In this document: positions 7,489-17,010 of the stretch, piece by piece
Position numbering within the stretch: position 1 is the first letter of the stretch
How the letters are laid out: the number at the start of each line of letters is the position of its first letter
DNA from: Candidatus Omnitrophota bacterium
Lineage (GTDB): Bacteria > Hinthialibacterota > Hinthialibacteria > Hinthialibacterales > Hinthialibacteraceae
Length of the DNA stretch: 44,040 nucleotides
Assembly: GCA_003598175.1 (NCBI GenBank)
Contig: QZKN01000100.1
Span: 1 to 44,040 of the forward strand
Direction: 5' to 3'
Made by a program: the position numbers and the translations under genes
The notes under the pieces: model-generated
Seen by the model: the letters and a program-made list of their open reading frames with translations, nothing else
The model's database searches: none
Told to the model about the DNA's origin: nothing

Positions 7489-9909
7489 TCAATAAGAAAG
7501 CGAAACCGACTTCTCCATCACCTTTTGCACGGCTTCACGAGTCAACGGCGCGGGGTGCAGTTTGCCTTGGCTCCATAAATCATACGTACTGAGGCGAGAG
7601 GGATTTTCCGGATGTTCGGAATGGCCGATCGGCAGGATCGACATGGCGGCGTCCACATCGTGAAGCGGAACCCATTGCGTATACGATTGCGCCCGTTGCG
7701 ACAAGATCGTATCTCCATCCACGACGGATAAAAACGGATAGTGGATATCGTTCCCGTTGTCGAGAGAAGGATAGCCGTCGAGGCTTTCAAAATATCCCAA
7801 TTTCTGATTTTCCAGCTGTTTCAACGCCTGTTCATACCATATTTCCGGATCATAACCATACCGATTTTCCGCCGCTATCCATGCCGAGGAAAGAGTATGA
7901 TCGATGTATTCGATTTCCAATTCATTCAATTTGGTTTGGGGATCCGTTTCGATTCGATTTTTGACTGTTTTCAAAAAGTAACTGAGCCCGGACATCCCGC
8001 CGCCGTACTTCAGCGTCAAGTCGGTCTGGACAATACGAAACATGGCGTTGATCGAATTCGTCAATTCCGTTCCCATAACATTCAAATCCGCTTTCGCGCC
8101 GGCCTTGAACCAATTTTCCAAATATTCCAGCGCATACAACGTTTCTTCGGAAAGCTTCGCTTTCTGCACGTCGCGCAAATGATAGCCGAGACGAACGATT
8201 TCACGTTTGGCCGGATTGACGCTGTCGTAATGAATGTCAAGTACCTCGTCCGGCGTAAAGACATCTTTCAACATCATTCGTTCCCGCAATCGCCAGGAAC
8301 GGATCGTGTCGCCGCCCGAACCCGTGCTGATTCCAATGGGGATTGTGTAGAACGAGCCGATGGGGCGATGATTCGCGGAGAAGAGAATCCCCTGTTCGGG
8401 ATTGATGACGCGCGGTACCAGTTCGTTGGGCACATATCCCTGCCAGTCATACTTTGTTTCGGTTCCATCGTGCGATACATTTCCTTCATCCAACGCCAAC
8501 GCGGAACGAATCGGGATTGCGCCGACAACGGAATAACCGATGTTGCCCTGTTTATCGCCAAAAACGACGTTCGCGCTGGGAAACAGCCATCCCGCGAGGG
8601 CGGTTTGGAACTCGCGCACATCCTTTGCGCGCATCATCGCCAGGGCGCCTTGCATCGTGTCGCGATCCTTAATGCAGAGCGGCACGCGCTTCAACGAAAC
8701 TTCCTCGCCGGGGCGTACATCGTGCGCAATGGAAGAGATCACGGGACCGAAATGGGTCTCCTTTAACATCAACGTTTTCGTTTCTCCCCCTTTGACCGTG
8801 ATCGTTTCTTCCCACACGCTCATATCCCGCCATTCCCCCTCGTAAAAGTACTGATTGGGGTGATCGGCATCTGTTTTGAGTAGGAACTGATCGGCCTGAT
8901 CAGCGCCGAGCGCGGTCATTCCCCACGCCACATTCTCATTCCAGCCAATCAACAGGATTGGGCTTCCCGCGACTCCGACTCCTCGAACATTAAAGGTTTT
9001 ACCGCACATATGGTATTCAAAAAGCAGCGACGGATTGCGGACCGGCGTTTGTGGATCGCTGCACAAGACGGCGGAGCCGGTCGTGGTTTTCTCGCCGCCG
9101 ACCACCCACGCATGGCTGAATTCAGGACCTTCTTCGCCTGCGCTCTTGTTACCTTTTAGACCATATTTCTCCATAAACGCGTCGTTTTTTTTCAGCCATT
9201 CCTCCTCGACGTCGTCCCGCCGGACAACGGAAGTCGTTTCGTCAAATCCCAGCGGCATCAAATCCACGTCGGTGGTTCTGTCGATCTTTCGTGAACTTCT
9301 TTCGCCGCCTCTCGCCGCTGACAATGCGCGAGGATCGCGGTCGCTCTGGCCACGTTCATCCTTCAGGCGATGATAACTTAAGGTATCGTGCAGGCCTTCT
9401 CCCGCAAAAAACCAACCCAAATGCCACCACGAGGCGATACAGTCCGTCGGCGTCCAGGTTTCCGGTTTCAGATCATACTTTTTAAAAAGATACAACAATT
9501 TTTCCGGATGTTTCGCCATGTAATCGTTGACGCCGTCACAATAGGCTTGCAGCAGCGTTTTCGATTCCTGATCCAGATTTGCCGCCACTTCTTTTGCGGC
9601 GCGATAAACTCCCATCGTTCGAAATTTCACATCGTTGACCACCGACGTCACAACTTGTTTTCGGTGTTGGAACTCACCCAACACTTCCGAAATTCGTCCC
9701 TGCACGATGCGAAGCGAATAATGCATTTGAAACGCCCGATCCTCTGCGGTTGCATAGCCCAATCCGAACATCGCGCCTGCGTCCGTGTCGGAAAAGACGT
9801 GAGGGACGCCCCATTGGTCGCGAATGATCTCGACTTTCCCCTTCTCCTCAGCCGCGACGGCTGAAAAAACGACGGCGAGACATAAAACCATACTGTAAAA
9901 ACATTTCAT
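7489..9909 (-). CDS. Penicillin acylase family N-terminal nucleophile hydrolase (exported)
   Basis: About 806 residues from the ATG at 9909, which gives a clean Sec signal peptide (MKCFYSMVLCLAVVFSAVAA). The frame stays open 102 bases further upstream, but that stretch is Lys/Arg-rich and unlike a secretion signal. The alpha-chain region starts VEIIRDQWGVPHVFSDTDAG and GLGYATAEDRAFQM, typical of S45 acylases. The beta chain should begin at Ser265 (FSHAWVVGGEKTTTG, in place of the usual SNxW), the autoproteolytic nucleophile. Later ENVAWGMTALGADQ holds the oxyanion Asn region. The family hydrolyses amide bonds of beta-lactams, acyl-homoserine lactones and other N-acyl compounds in the periplasm; the substrate cannot be read from the sequence. 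No operon partner. Confidence 0.92.
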   Translation of the reverse strand: MKCFYSMVLCLAVVFSAVAAEEKGKVEIIRDQWGVPHVFSDTDAGAMFGLGYATAEDRAFQMHYSLRIVQGRISEVLGEFQHRKQVVTSVVNDVKFRTMGVYRAAKEVAANLDQESKTLLQAYCDGVNDYMAKHPEKLLYLFKKYDLKPETWTPTDCIASWWHLGWFFAGEGLHDTLSYHRLKDERGQSDRDPRALSAARGGERSSRKIDRTTDVDLMPLGFDETTSVVRRDDVEEEWLKKNDAFMEKYGLKGNKSAGEEGPEFSHAWVVGGEKTTTGSAVLCSDPQTPVRNPSLLFEYHMCGKTFNVRGVGVAGSPILLIGWNENVAWGMTALGADQADQFLLKTDADHPNQYFYEGEWRDMSVWEETITVKGGETKTLMLKETHFGPVISSIAHDVRPGEEVSLKRVPLCIKDRDTMQGALAMMRAKDVREFQTALAGWLFPSANVVFGDKQGNIGYSVVGAIPIRSALALDEGNVSHDGTETKYDWQGYVPNELVPRVINPEQGILFSANHRPIGSFYTIPIGISTGSGGDTIRSWRLRERMMLKDVFTPDEVLDIHYDSVNPAKREIVRLGYHLRDVQKAKLSEETLYALEYLENWFKAGAKADLNVMGTELTNSINAMFRIVQTDLTLKYGGGMSGLSYFLKTVKNRIETDPQTKLNELEIEYIDHTLSSAWIAAENRYGYDPEIWYEQALKQLENQKLGYFESLDGYPSLDNGNDIHYPFLSVVDGDTILSQRAQSYTQWVPLHDVDAAMSILPIGHSEHPENPSRLSTYDLWSQGKLHPAPLTREAVQKVMEKSVSLSY

Positions 9910-10138
9910 TTTTTTATTACCCGCTTTCCCTCTTTTTTGAATAACGAACCGTATCCCGAATCGTAGAAGACCAGGATTATTTGGGCTCCATTTACGTTTT
10001 TTTTCTTGCACCTGTCAATGCGATGGTATTCAGCGGGAGAAATCCTTGACAAATAACAACCGCAGTGGAGATAATCGAAGGATTATTTGGAAGAATTGTA
10101 TCATTTGATATTGAATCATCGATTGGAGAAGAACCTTT

Positions 10139-10723
10139 ATGAAAGTCATCGCGTTCAACGGCAGCGCCCGCAAAGACGGGAACACCGCCATACTCATTCG
10201 CAAAGTTTTGGAGGAATTGGAAAAGGAAGGCATTGCCACAGAAATGATCCAATTCTCGGGGGAAGCCCTTCGTGGCTGCCTGGCATGTTATCAATGTTTT
10301 AAAAACAAAAACGCGCGTTGTTCCAACGATCAGGACATTGTGAATCATTGCATCGAGAAAATGATCGAAGCCGATGGGATCATTTTGGGATCGCCCACGT
10401 ATTTTTCGGACGTGAGCGCCGAAATGAAAGCGTTGATCGACCGCGCGGGACTCGTGAGCCGCGCCAACGACATGCTTTTCAGCCGCAAAATCGGCGCGGC
10501 GGTGGTTGCCGTGAGGCGCGGCGGGGAAATCCAGGCGTTCGACACGATGAATCACTTCTTCCTCATCAGTCAAATGATCGTGCCGGGTTCGTGTTATTGG
10601 AATATGGGATTCGGTTTGGACAAAGGGGAAGTGAATAAAGACGAAGAAGGATTGAAAACGATGGCCGTTTTAGGCCAAAACATGGCCTGGCTGCTTAAAA
10701 AAATCCATGCGAGTGAGCGCTGA
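10139..10723 (+). CDS. Flavodoxin-like NAD(P)H-dependent FMN reductase (Isf type)
   Basis: A 194-residue flavodoxin-fold protein. It starts MKVIAFNGSARKDGNT, the FMN phosphate-binding loop of the NADPH-dependent FMN reductase/iron-sulfur flavoprotein group. The segment GCLACYQCF followed by ARC is a clustered-cysteine insert placed as in iron-sulfur flavoproteins, where four Cys bind a [4Fe-4S] cluster; spacing CxxCxxC...C fits but a cluster is not proven. GSPTYFSDVSAEMKALIDR is the conserved flavin-contact region. Probably a cytoplasmic electron-transfer or quinone/metal reductase. Ribosome site GGAGAAG precedes ATG. Single gene, followed by a paired-hairpin repeat that may end its transcript. 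Confidence 0.88.
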   Translation: MKVIAFNGSARKDGNTAILIRKVLEELEKEGIATEMIQFSGEALRGCLACYQCFKNKNARCSNDQDIVNHCIEKMIEADGIILGSPTYFSDVSAEMKALIDRAGLVSRANDMLFSRKIGAAVVAVRRGGEIQAFDTMNHFFLISQMIVPGSCYWNMGFGLDKGEVNKDEEGLKTMAVLGQNMAWLLKKIHASER

Positions 10724-10810
10724 TTCGGTTTCATGCATCCTGCTTGACGGATCGACAACCAAGAGGAAGAAAAATGCAAGGTGACGCGGATGACCCGTCC
10801 GCTTCAATTC

Positions 10811-10869
10811 GGGTAGAGCAGGCGTCCCCGCCTGCATCGTTCGTGCAAGCGGGGACGCCTGCTTTACCC
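10811..10869. repeat. Paired-hairpin intergenic repeat
   Basis: Two facing copies of one 25-bp unit. GGGTAGAGCAGGCGTCCCCG (start of 10811-10835) is followed after nine bases by the inverted copy (10845-10869), nearly identical. Each unit is itself a hairpin (GCAGGCG-TCC-CCGCCTGC). This is the same two-facing-units plan as the elements at 163-303 and 38690-38767, but a different sequence family. It may act as a terminator for the upstream flavoprotein gene. Confidence 0.75.
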
Positions 10870-10948
10870 ACGTATGATAGGACGACGATTGTTTCATTCT
10901 CCGTTGTGATCCACCGATCATAACGGTTTATCGGAAAGGCAAACTATA

Positions 10949-11830
10949 ATGATCTCTTATCGAACGATGGCGTTATTCGCAATGTTATTGTTTCTTTTCG
11001 CCAATTTATCGCACTCACAGTACGGCGCACTCACAAAGGAACAGCGTATTCTGTACACGCAAAAAAATCCGTATGACCGTTTCGAGGATGGCCGGCCGCG
11101 GGTTCCGGACGACATCCTTGCGCGGATGAAAACAGTGACAATTGAAGAGGCTTGGAGTGTATTGCGCAGTCGCGGTTACCGGGATCAGTTCGAAGGCGGC
11201 TGGATGAACTTACATCCCGAGCGGGTCGTCGTCGGTCGCGCGGTTACGGCGTCATTCGTTCCGAAGCGGCCTGATTTGGACGAAACCACGAATGCGTTGG
11301 GAAAAAATGACGGCAGGATCGGCGCGCAAAATTCGTGGATCATCGACACTTTGCTGGAAAACGACGTCATCGTCGTCGACCTGTTCGGAAAGGTTAAAAA
11401 CGGGACTTACGCCGGCGACAATCTGGCAACGTCGATCCATACGCGCAGCAAAACCGGCATGATCATCGACGGCGGCATTCGCGACCTCGACGGAATTTAT
11501 GAACTTCCCGACTTCAACGCATTCGTTCGCGGCGTGGATCCGACGGGAATCGCCGACGTAACGCTGATGGGAATCAATATTCCCATTCGGATCGGCCCGG
11601 TGACCGTCATGCCGGGTGACGTGGTCCTGGGTCGGCGCGGCGGCGTTATTTTCATCCCCCCTCATCTCGCACAGGAAGTGGTTGAAAGCGCGGAAGACAC
11701 ACAACGGCGCGACACGTTCGGCAAACAGCGCCTGCGTGAGGGAAAATACACGCCGGGCGAAATCGACAGGAGATGGACGGACGAAATCGAAAACGATTTT
11801 CAGCAATGGCTGAAAGAACGGAATAAATAA
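10949..11830 (+). CDS. Exported RraA/HMG-aldolase-family protein
   Basis: A 293-residue protein with a Sec signal peptide (MISYRTMALFAMLLFLFANLSHS), then a ~60-residue N-terminal extension and an RraA-fold domain (about 60-255). The fold's signature is present: GDNLATSIH, then DGGIRD with Arg178 and Asp179 at the positions that bind substrate and Mg in 4-hydroxy-4-methyl-2-oxoglutarate aldolases, then VMPGDVVLGRRGGVIFIP. Family members are cytoplasmic aldolase/decarboxylases or RNase E inhibitors of about 160-230 residues. A secreted, extended version argues against RNase regulation and for extracytoplasmic 2-oxoacid or sugar-acid chemistry; this is inference. Ribosome site GGAAAGG before ATG. 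Monocistronic. Confidence 0.87.
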   Translation: MISYRTMALFAMLLFLFANLSHSQYGALTKEQRILYTQKNPYDRFEDGRPRVPDDILARMKTVTIEEAWSVLRSRGYRDQFEGGWMNLHPERVVVGRAVTASFVPKRPDLDETTNALGKNDGRIGAQNSWIIDTLLENDVIVVDLFGKVKNGTYAGDNLATSIHTRSKTGMIIDGGIRDLDGIYELPDFNAFVRGVDPTGIADVTLMGINIPIRIGPVTVMPGDVVLGRRGGVIFIPPHLAQEVVESAEDTQRRDTFGKQRLREGKYTPGEIDRRWTDEIENDFQQWLKERNK

Positions 11831-11894
11831 AAGCGTCATGCAGTTTCCCTTCCCAACCCTCGATGTCAACGGAAAGGGAGCAGCATGTCACCCG

Positions 11895-12344
11895 TTACCG
11901 GTTCGAAATCGTCCATATATCGTCAAACGCATCGACGGATGCGCGAATTTCATCCGGATTTTTGGGATCGTACGTTTCCGTGGGCAAATTGGCCATATAG
12001 GTGACATCGGACAGAGACATCTGCCCATGCCAAACCAGCGGTGGGATCGCCAGAAGCGCGTCGTTTCCGGCGTCGCCCAAAATCACGGTTTGATAAGCGC
12101 CTTTCGTGGGACTTCCATCGCGATCGTCGTATAAACCAATTTTCGAAGTTCCGCAAACCACATAAAAATGGTCGGTTTGTTTCTCGTGCTTGTGCCAGGC
12201 CTTGATGATTCCTTTCCGCAGATACGATATATACATCTGGCCGAATTTCATGTAATACGGATCATCGTTACGTAAAATTTCAATGAGATACCCGCGATCG
12301 TCCGCATGACGACGCAAGGGAATCACTTTCACTCCATCGATCAT
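11895..12344 (-). CDS. RmlC-like cupin, dTDP-4-dehydrorhamnose 3,5-epimerase family
   Basis: A 149-residue cupin. ATG at 12344 has GAGGAAC upstream; a longer open frame exists but its extra 36 residues do not look like the family. Strands with DDRGYLIEILR, GIIKAWHKHEKQTDHFYVV and LLAIPPLVWHG match the dTDP-sugar 3,5-epimerase superfamily, with the WHKH histidines at the active-site position. It is shorter than classical RmlC (~180) and belongs to the small epimerase-like branch, so activity on dTDP-4-keto-6-deoxyglucose is likely but not certain. It is divergent from the RmlD-like gene across 149 bases; the two probably serve one nucleotide-sugar pathway. Glucose-1-phosphate thymidylyltransferase and dehydratase genes are not in the window. 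Confidence 0.82.
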   Translation of the reverse strand: MIDGVKVIPLRRHADDRGYLIEILRNDDPYYMKFGQMYISYLRKGIIKAWHKHEKQTDHFYVVCGTSKIGLYDDRDGSPTKGAYQTVILGDAGNDALLAIPPLVWHGQMSLSDVTYMANLPTETYDPKNPDEIRASVDAFDDIWTISNR

Positions 12345-12493
12345 GATACGTTCCTCTTCTGAAATGGATACGTTTCCTTTAGCATTCGATAGTAGCATCG
12401 TGATCGCGCACGGTGAATCCCCCGCGATCCTTAACGATACACTCATACCCAATCACACGGATTTTGTTCCATCAACCGGTGGAAGGAGTGGAA

Positions 12494-13360
12494 ATGCGCG
12501 TTTTAATAGTTGGATCTCTGGGCCAATTGGGAACGGACCTGGTTCGGGAATACGCCGATCAGGAAGTCATCGCATACGATTTCGAGGATATGGACATTAC
12601 CGACGACGAATCGGTTCAACAACGAATCGCCGCCGCCGCGCCGGATCTGGTCATCAACGCCGCGGCGTACACTCGCGTCGACGAATGCGAGCGGGAACAC
12701 GTCCGCGCCTTCCAAGTCAATGCGATCGGCCCTCTTCATCTCGCAACGGCCTGTAAACGGTGGGACATTCCCCTCGTTCACATCAGCACCAACTACGTTT
12801 TTGACGGATTGAAAGAAAATCCCTACGTCGAAGAAGATGCGGCGCGGCCGATCAATTCCTACGGAATCACCAAATTAGCCGGAGAAGACTACATCCGTTA
12901 CACGTGGGAAAAGCATTTCCTCTTTCGCGTCGCCGGCCTTTTCGGATTAACGCCGAGTCGCATGAAAGGCACGAATTTCGTTGAAGCCATGTTGCGATTG
13001 GGTTCGAAGGGTAATCCTCTCAAAATTGTATACGACGAAGTCCTTTCCCCAACCTATACCAAGGACGCCTCAAAAATTATAAAAACGGTTGCCGCGACGA
13101 ATCAATACGGAATTTACCATTTAAACAACAGCGGTTCCTGTTCGTGGCTTGCATTTGCCAAAGAAATTTTCAAACAGTCGAATATGGATGTTTCCTTGAT
13201 TCCGGTCACGGCAAAAGAGTATGGTTCTCCGGAAAAACGTCCGAAAAATTCCTGTCTGGAAAATCGCCGACTCCTCGCGCAGGGAATAGAACCGTTGCAA
13301 ACGTGGCAGGCTGCCTTATCGGATTACCTGAAGGAAAGAAAGAACACATTTCTCTCATAA
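12494..13360 (+). CDS. rfbD: dTDP-4-dehydrorhamnose reductase (RmlD-like)
   Basis: A 288-residue NAD(P)-dependent short-chain-type reductase. Start ATG at 12494 follows a strong GGAAGGAGTG site. VLIVGSLGQLGTDLV is the Rossmann dinucleotide loop, MDITDDESV and VINAAAYTRVDECE are typical of RmlD, ISTNYVFDG carries the catalytic Thr/Ser region and SYGITKLAGE the YxxxK catalytic pair. It reduces the 4-keto group to give dTDP-L-rhamnose or a related deoxysugar for cell-surface glycans. It is followed after only five bases by comF, so both probably share a transcript. Assignment to RmlD rather than another extended SDR is supported by length and motifs. Confidence 0.9.
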   Translation: MRVLIVGSLGQLGTDLVREYADQEVIAYDFEDMDITDDESVQQRIAAAAPDLVINAAAYTRVDECEREHVRAFQVNAIGPLHLATACKRWDIPLVHISTNYVFDGLKENPYVEEDAARPINSYGITKLAGEDYIRYTWEKHFLFRVAGLFGLTPSRMKGTNFVEAMLRLGSKGNPLKIVYDEVLSPTYTKDASKIIKTVAATNQYGIYHLNNSGSCSWLAFAKEIFKQSNMDVSLIPVTAKEYGSPEKRPKNSCLENRRLLAQGIEPLQTWQAALSDYLKERKNTFLS

Positions 13361-13365
13361 CCACT

Positions 13366-14094
13366 ATGGTTTTACGCCCTCTTTTCCACGCCTTGCTGGA
13401 TTTGATTTATCCCTCGACCTGTATTGTCTGCGGCGTCTCCGTTTCCAGCGAAAAGCCCCCGGTTTGTTCAAACTGTCTTGACCGTCTTGAAGTGATTAAG
13501 GAGCCGATTTGCCATCGTTGTGGTTACCCGCAGGACATCCTTTTCTCATCCCTCGGCGCTTGCCGCCATTGTCCGGCGGAAAAAATCCATTTCCATACGG
13601 CTCGTTCCATATTATCCTATGCGGATACGAACGTCCGTGTGTTGATTCACGGACTCAAATATCATTTCCTGACGCGTCTGGCCGACCCCTTGAGTGAGAT
13701 TCTGCTGGAAGGATTCAAACGTGATTTCGGGAACGCTCATTTCGATGCGATTGCGCCGGTTCCGCTCCACAAAAAAAGACAACGGGAACGGGAATTCAAC
13801 CAGTCGACCTTACTCGGCAAGCGTATTTCCCAATTCGCGAATCTTCCGATTTATGAAGATCTGGTTACGCGCATTCGCAAAACGGTTCCCCAAACCTCTC
13901 TGGATCCGATGCAAAGGCAAACCAACGTCGTAGGCGCGTTTGCCGCCGCCAGACCCGAACGGATCGCGGATTTATCCTTCTTGGTCATCGACGACGTTTA
14001 TACGACGGGCAGCACGGTCAATGAAGTTTGCGCAACCTTGAAAAACAACGGCGCGGCGAGAGTCGACGTACTCACCCTTGCGCGAGCGGTTTAA
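13366..14094 (+). CDS. comF: ComF family phosphoribosyltransferase-like protein
   Basis: A 242-residue protein with an N-terminal zinc-ribbon (CIVCG, CSNCL, CHRCG, CRHC) followed by a phosphoribosyltransferase domain. HGLKYHFLTRLA, VPLHKKRQREREFNQS and the PRPP-binding loop VIDDVYTTGSTV are diagnostic of ComF/GntX. ComF is needed for DNA uptake in competent bacteria, and related proteins bind PRPP; the exact reaction is unknown. The start at 13366, five bases after rmlD, lacks a strong ribosome site and may depend on translational coupling; the frame is open further upstream inside rmlD but that part is not family-like. A cinA homologue follows, giving two competence-associated names side by side. 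Confidence 0.92.
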   Translation: MVLRPLFHALLDLIYPSTCIVCGVSVSSEKPPVCSNCLDRLEVIKEPICHRCGYPQDILFSSLGACRHCPAEKIHFHTARSILSYADTNVRVLIHGLKYHFLTRLADPLSEILLEGFKRDFGNAHFDAIAPVPLHKKRQREREFNQSTLLGKRISQFANLPIYEDLVTRIRKTVPQTSLDPMQRQTNVVGAFAAARPERIADLSFLVIDDVYTTGSTVNEVCATLKNNGAARVDVLTLARAV

Positions 14095-14173
14095 CGCTTT
14101 CTGTCTTCATCGCCTGTATTTTTTGATATAATGAATCCAGGAACTCCATTTTTATAAGGCCGGTTATTCCTAC

Positions 14174-15454
14174 ATGACAAAAGATAAACGAAGTCCTGTT
14201 TCCGATTATATGATCATCGCCAGTGGGAATGAATTACTTTCAGGAAAAAGACAAGATAGACACATCCACTTTTTGACCACGGAACTATCGGCGATCGGTT
14301 TGAATTGCCGGCGCTGTTGTATCGTCGGCGACGAATATGATTATTTGGTTAAAACCATTAAAAAAACTCTTTCCGAAGTGAAACTCGTCATCATTACAGG
14401 CGGTCTGGGACCAACCATCGACGATAGAACTCGAGACGCGGTTTCCCAGGCAACCGGCATCGCACTCGACGAGCATCCGGACGCGTTGGAAATGCTGGAA
14501 GAGAGATTTCGCACCTTCGGACGATCCATGACGGAAAACAATCGACAACAGGCGTTGGTTCCCGTCTACGGCACGTTCTTTTCCAATCCCAACGGAACCG
14601 CTCCCGGGTTGGTTTTCGATCATGGAGATAAAATCGTAATCGCTCTACCCGGTCCACCGCGAGAACTCGAACCGATGGTGAAAATGAACCTGGTTCCTTT
14701 TCTTCAGGGGCGTTTGAAATTGCAACGGTCGGTTTCACAAAAAATCCTGTCGTTCTGTTGTCTCGGCGAATCCCATATCGATCAGGTCCTACGAGTAAAA
14801 ATCGGCGCTATCGATGATCTGGAAATTTCTTCGTTATCTCAGGTCGGAACGGTCACAATTACACTGACATTGCCTGATGATACAAAACAATCGCAAGAGC
14901 GACTCGATCAGTATGTTCAATGCATAAAACACGAAATCGGCGAGTACATTTTCGCAGAAGATGACGCTTCATTGGAAACCGTCGTCGGGATGATCCTGAT
15001 GGAAAAACATGAGACGATTGCAACGGCGGAATCCTGCACTGGCGGTTTGCTGGGAGCAAAATGCACTTCGTCCCCCGGCTCATCCAATTATTTTTTGGGT
15101 GGTATTATTTCTTACGACAACAACATAAAGGAAAAAATATTAGGCGTCAAAAAAGAAACGCTGGATCGATTCGGCGCGGTCAGCAGGCAAACCGCCTGCG
15201 AAATGGCGCAGAACGTTTGCTGTCAATTCGACAGCGACTGGGGAATAGCCATTACCGGAATTGCAGGGCCATCCGGTGGAACCGAGGAAAAGCCGGTTGG
15301 ATCCGTTTGGATCGCGGCGGCGCAAAAAAACGGTCCGGTATTCCCTTTTCTTATCCACGCCAGCGGCGATAGAATTGCGGTTCGAGAACGAAGTTGCATT
15401 TTTGCTTTGGACCAACTTCGGCGATTACTTTTGCATTTGCCGCGTCATCAGTGA
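14174..15454 (+). CDS. cinA: CinA-like protein: MoCF-type domain plus nicotinamide-nucleotide amidase domain
   Basis: A 426-residue protein. The N-terminal COG1058 (molybdopterin-binding-like) domain has IASGNELLSGKRQDRH, ITGGLGPTIDDRTRDAV and ALPGPPRELEPM. The C-terminal CinA/PncC domain (about 270-420) has TAESCTGGLLGAKCTSSPGSS, YFLGGIISYDN and ITGIAGPSGGTEEKPVGSVW. Family members hydrolyse ADP-ribose-type compounds (N-domain) and deamidate NMN to nicotinate mononucleotide (C-domain), so this is a housekeeping pyridine-nucleotide salvage/repair enzyme in the cytoplasm. Length is normal. A TATAAT at 14127-14132 is a possible -10 element; its -35 is poor. Confidence 0.93.
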   Translation: MTKDKRSPVSDYMIIASGNELLSGKRQDRHIHFLTTELSAIGLNCRRCCIVGDEYDYLVKTIKKTLSEVKLVIITGGLGPTIDDRTRDAVSQATGIALDEHPDALEMLEERFRTFGRSMTENNRQQALVPVYGTFFSNPNGTAPGLVFDHGDKIVIALPGPPRELEPMVKMNLVPFLQGRLKLQRSVSQKILSFCCLGESHIDQVLRVKIGAIDDLEISSLSQVGTVTITLTLPDDTKQSQERLDQYVQCIKHEIGEYIFAEDDASLETVVGMILMEKHETIATAESCTGGLLGAKCTSSPGSSNYFLGGIISYDNNIKEKILGVKKETLDRFGAVSRQTACEMAQNVCCQFDSDWGIAITGIAGPSGGTEEKPVGSVWIAAAQKNGPVFPFLIHASGDRIAVRERSCIFALDQLRRLLLHLPRHQ

Positions 15455-15629
15455 TAAATTCAAAGTCGCCGGAAAGAAATCCTTTTAAAATATTTGCTTC
15501 GCTTCAAAGTTCATTTTAAAATACGGTTGATGAAGCCGATAATACCCTGTACATTATAGCCTATTCGTTGTTTGATTCGTTCGCATGAGTATGCCGAAGA
15601 ATCCTTTTAGCAAAGAATGAGGAAATCAC

Positions 15630-17009
15630 GTGTTTTTTCGTCGTCACTTTCAGCCAGTTGAATCAACCGGACATTCCTTGGAATCCGATTCGAGAAAGGT
15701 TACGTTTCTCGTAAAAAAAGAAGTAAAACAACTTCTCGACGCGGGGAGAAATTATTTAGATGAAGGACGATTGCAGGAAGCGATTCTTCATTATAAAAAA
15801 GCGTTGGATGCAGACCCCGGCTGCGCGCTTTGCTATTTTAATCTTGCTTACGCATCTCATGAAAACGGAGACAATAACTCGGCAAAATCGTACTACGAAA
15901 AGGCCGTCGAATTGGAGCCGACATGTAGTTTGTTCCTGGAACATCTTGCACGACTCAATTTCGAAAGAAAAGAATTCCGTGAGGCCATTCGCCTTTTTCA
16001 ACGCGCCGCAATGGTGGGAAAATTACAACCTCTCGGCATCGGTTTGTGGGGCAGAGCGCTTTTCGAACTTGGTATGTACGAACAATCCCTCGTCACCTTC
16101 GAAAATCTCCTGGAAGCGGAAAATCGCGAAGAAATTCAAATCGGCGCGTATTATTGGCTCGCCATTTCACAAATTAAAATCGGTCGAATCGCCGCCGCAA
16201 GAAGGACCACAGAAAAAATTTTGAGTTTCCGCAACGCCGATCACAAAATTCTTTACGATCTGGGTGAAAATTTCATCGAAACGCGATGCCTCAGTTTGGC
16301 AAAAAAATTATTTGAACGACTCATCATTGAAAAAGAAGAACTTTTACTCGCCCGTTTGCGCATCGAAGATATCCGTTCTCTGGAAAATAAAATCAATGAT
16401 ATTCTTCCGAATTTGTTCAATCTGGAGGAAGAACTGCTTTTACATCAAATTCATGTACTGCAAGAATTCGGAAATGACCGCGTTTCAAAAGCCCTTTTAT
16501 CGTTCGCAACCATGGATTCGGCGCCGGTTCGGGAAAGTGTTATTCATTACCAAACGACGTATGGATACAATGTCGCGGATAAACTGCTTTTTCTTTTAAA
16601 CGATGAATTCGGATACGTGCGAGAGGCGGCATACGACTATTACGAAACGTTGGACGATGAGAAATATTTACACCATCTTCTCCCGGGATTGGAAGATCCG
16701 ATCCCTTCCATTCGCAGAAAAACAGCGAAAATAATCGGCCGTTTCGGATCGATCGAATATTTGCCCACGTTGGAGATGGCGATGGAAGATCCGCGAAATC
16801 ACGATTGCAAAGTCGATATCAGACAGGCGATTTCATCGGTAAAGCAACGATATCAAAAAAACATCGATGCTCTCTACAACATCACAATACCCGTTGATTT
16901 GACCGAAGAAGGAAAAACAAAAAGAAAAGGCTGGAAACTCTGGTTATTTCTTTTCTTACAATTTTCTTTATTGGCGTATTTTCTTTATGTTTTATTGACT
17001 CGATTTTAA
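15630..17009 (+). CDS. Tail-anchored TPR and HEAT-repeat protein
   Basis: A 459-residue protein starting at GTG with GAGGAAA upstream. N-terminal half: TPR units (for example LLDAGRNYLDEGRLQEAILHY, CYFNLAYASHENGDNNSAK and EHLARLNFERKEFREAIRLF). Second half: HEAT-like units (HHLLPGLEDPIPSIRRKTAK, EYLPTLEMAMEDP). The end is Lys/Arg-rich followed by one hydrophobic segment (WLFLFLQFSLLAYFLYVLL), which would anchor it in the inner membrane with nearly all the protein in the cytoplasm. No enzyme motif is visible; a scaffold for a membrane complex is the simplest reading. It ends one base before the convergent pseudopilin gene. Confidence 0.85.
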   Translation: MFFRRHFQPVESTGHSLESDSRKVTFLVKKEVKQLLDAGRNYLDEGRLQEAILHYKKALDADPGCALCYFNLAYASHENGDNNSAKSYYEKAVELEPTCSLFLEHLARLNFERKEFREAIRLFQRAAMVGKLQPLGIGLWGRALFELGMYEQSLVTFENLLEAENREEIQIGAYYWLAISQIKIGRIAAARRTTEKILSFRNADHKILYDLGENFIETRCLSLAKKLFERLIIEKEELLLARLRIEDIRSLENKINDILPNLFNLEEELLLHQIHVLQEFGNDRVSKALLSFATMDSAPVRESVIHYQTTYGYNVADKLLFLLNDEFGYVREAAYDYYETLDDEKYLHHLLPGLEDPIPSIRRKTAKIIGRFGSIEYLPTLEMAMEDPRNHDCKVDIRQAISSVKQRYQKNIDALYNITIPVDLTEEGKTKRKGWKLWLFLFLQFSLLAYFLYVLLTRF

Positions 17010-17010
17010 A

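Noticed and set aside
7741..8766. A 341-codon open frame on the plus strand inside the penicillin-acylase gene
   Set aside because: It is antisense to a gene with clear family motifs along its whole length, lacks recognisable motifs and has shadow-type composition.
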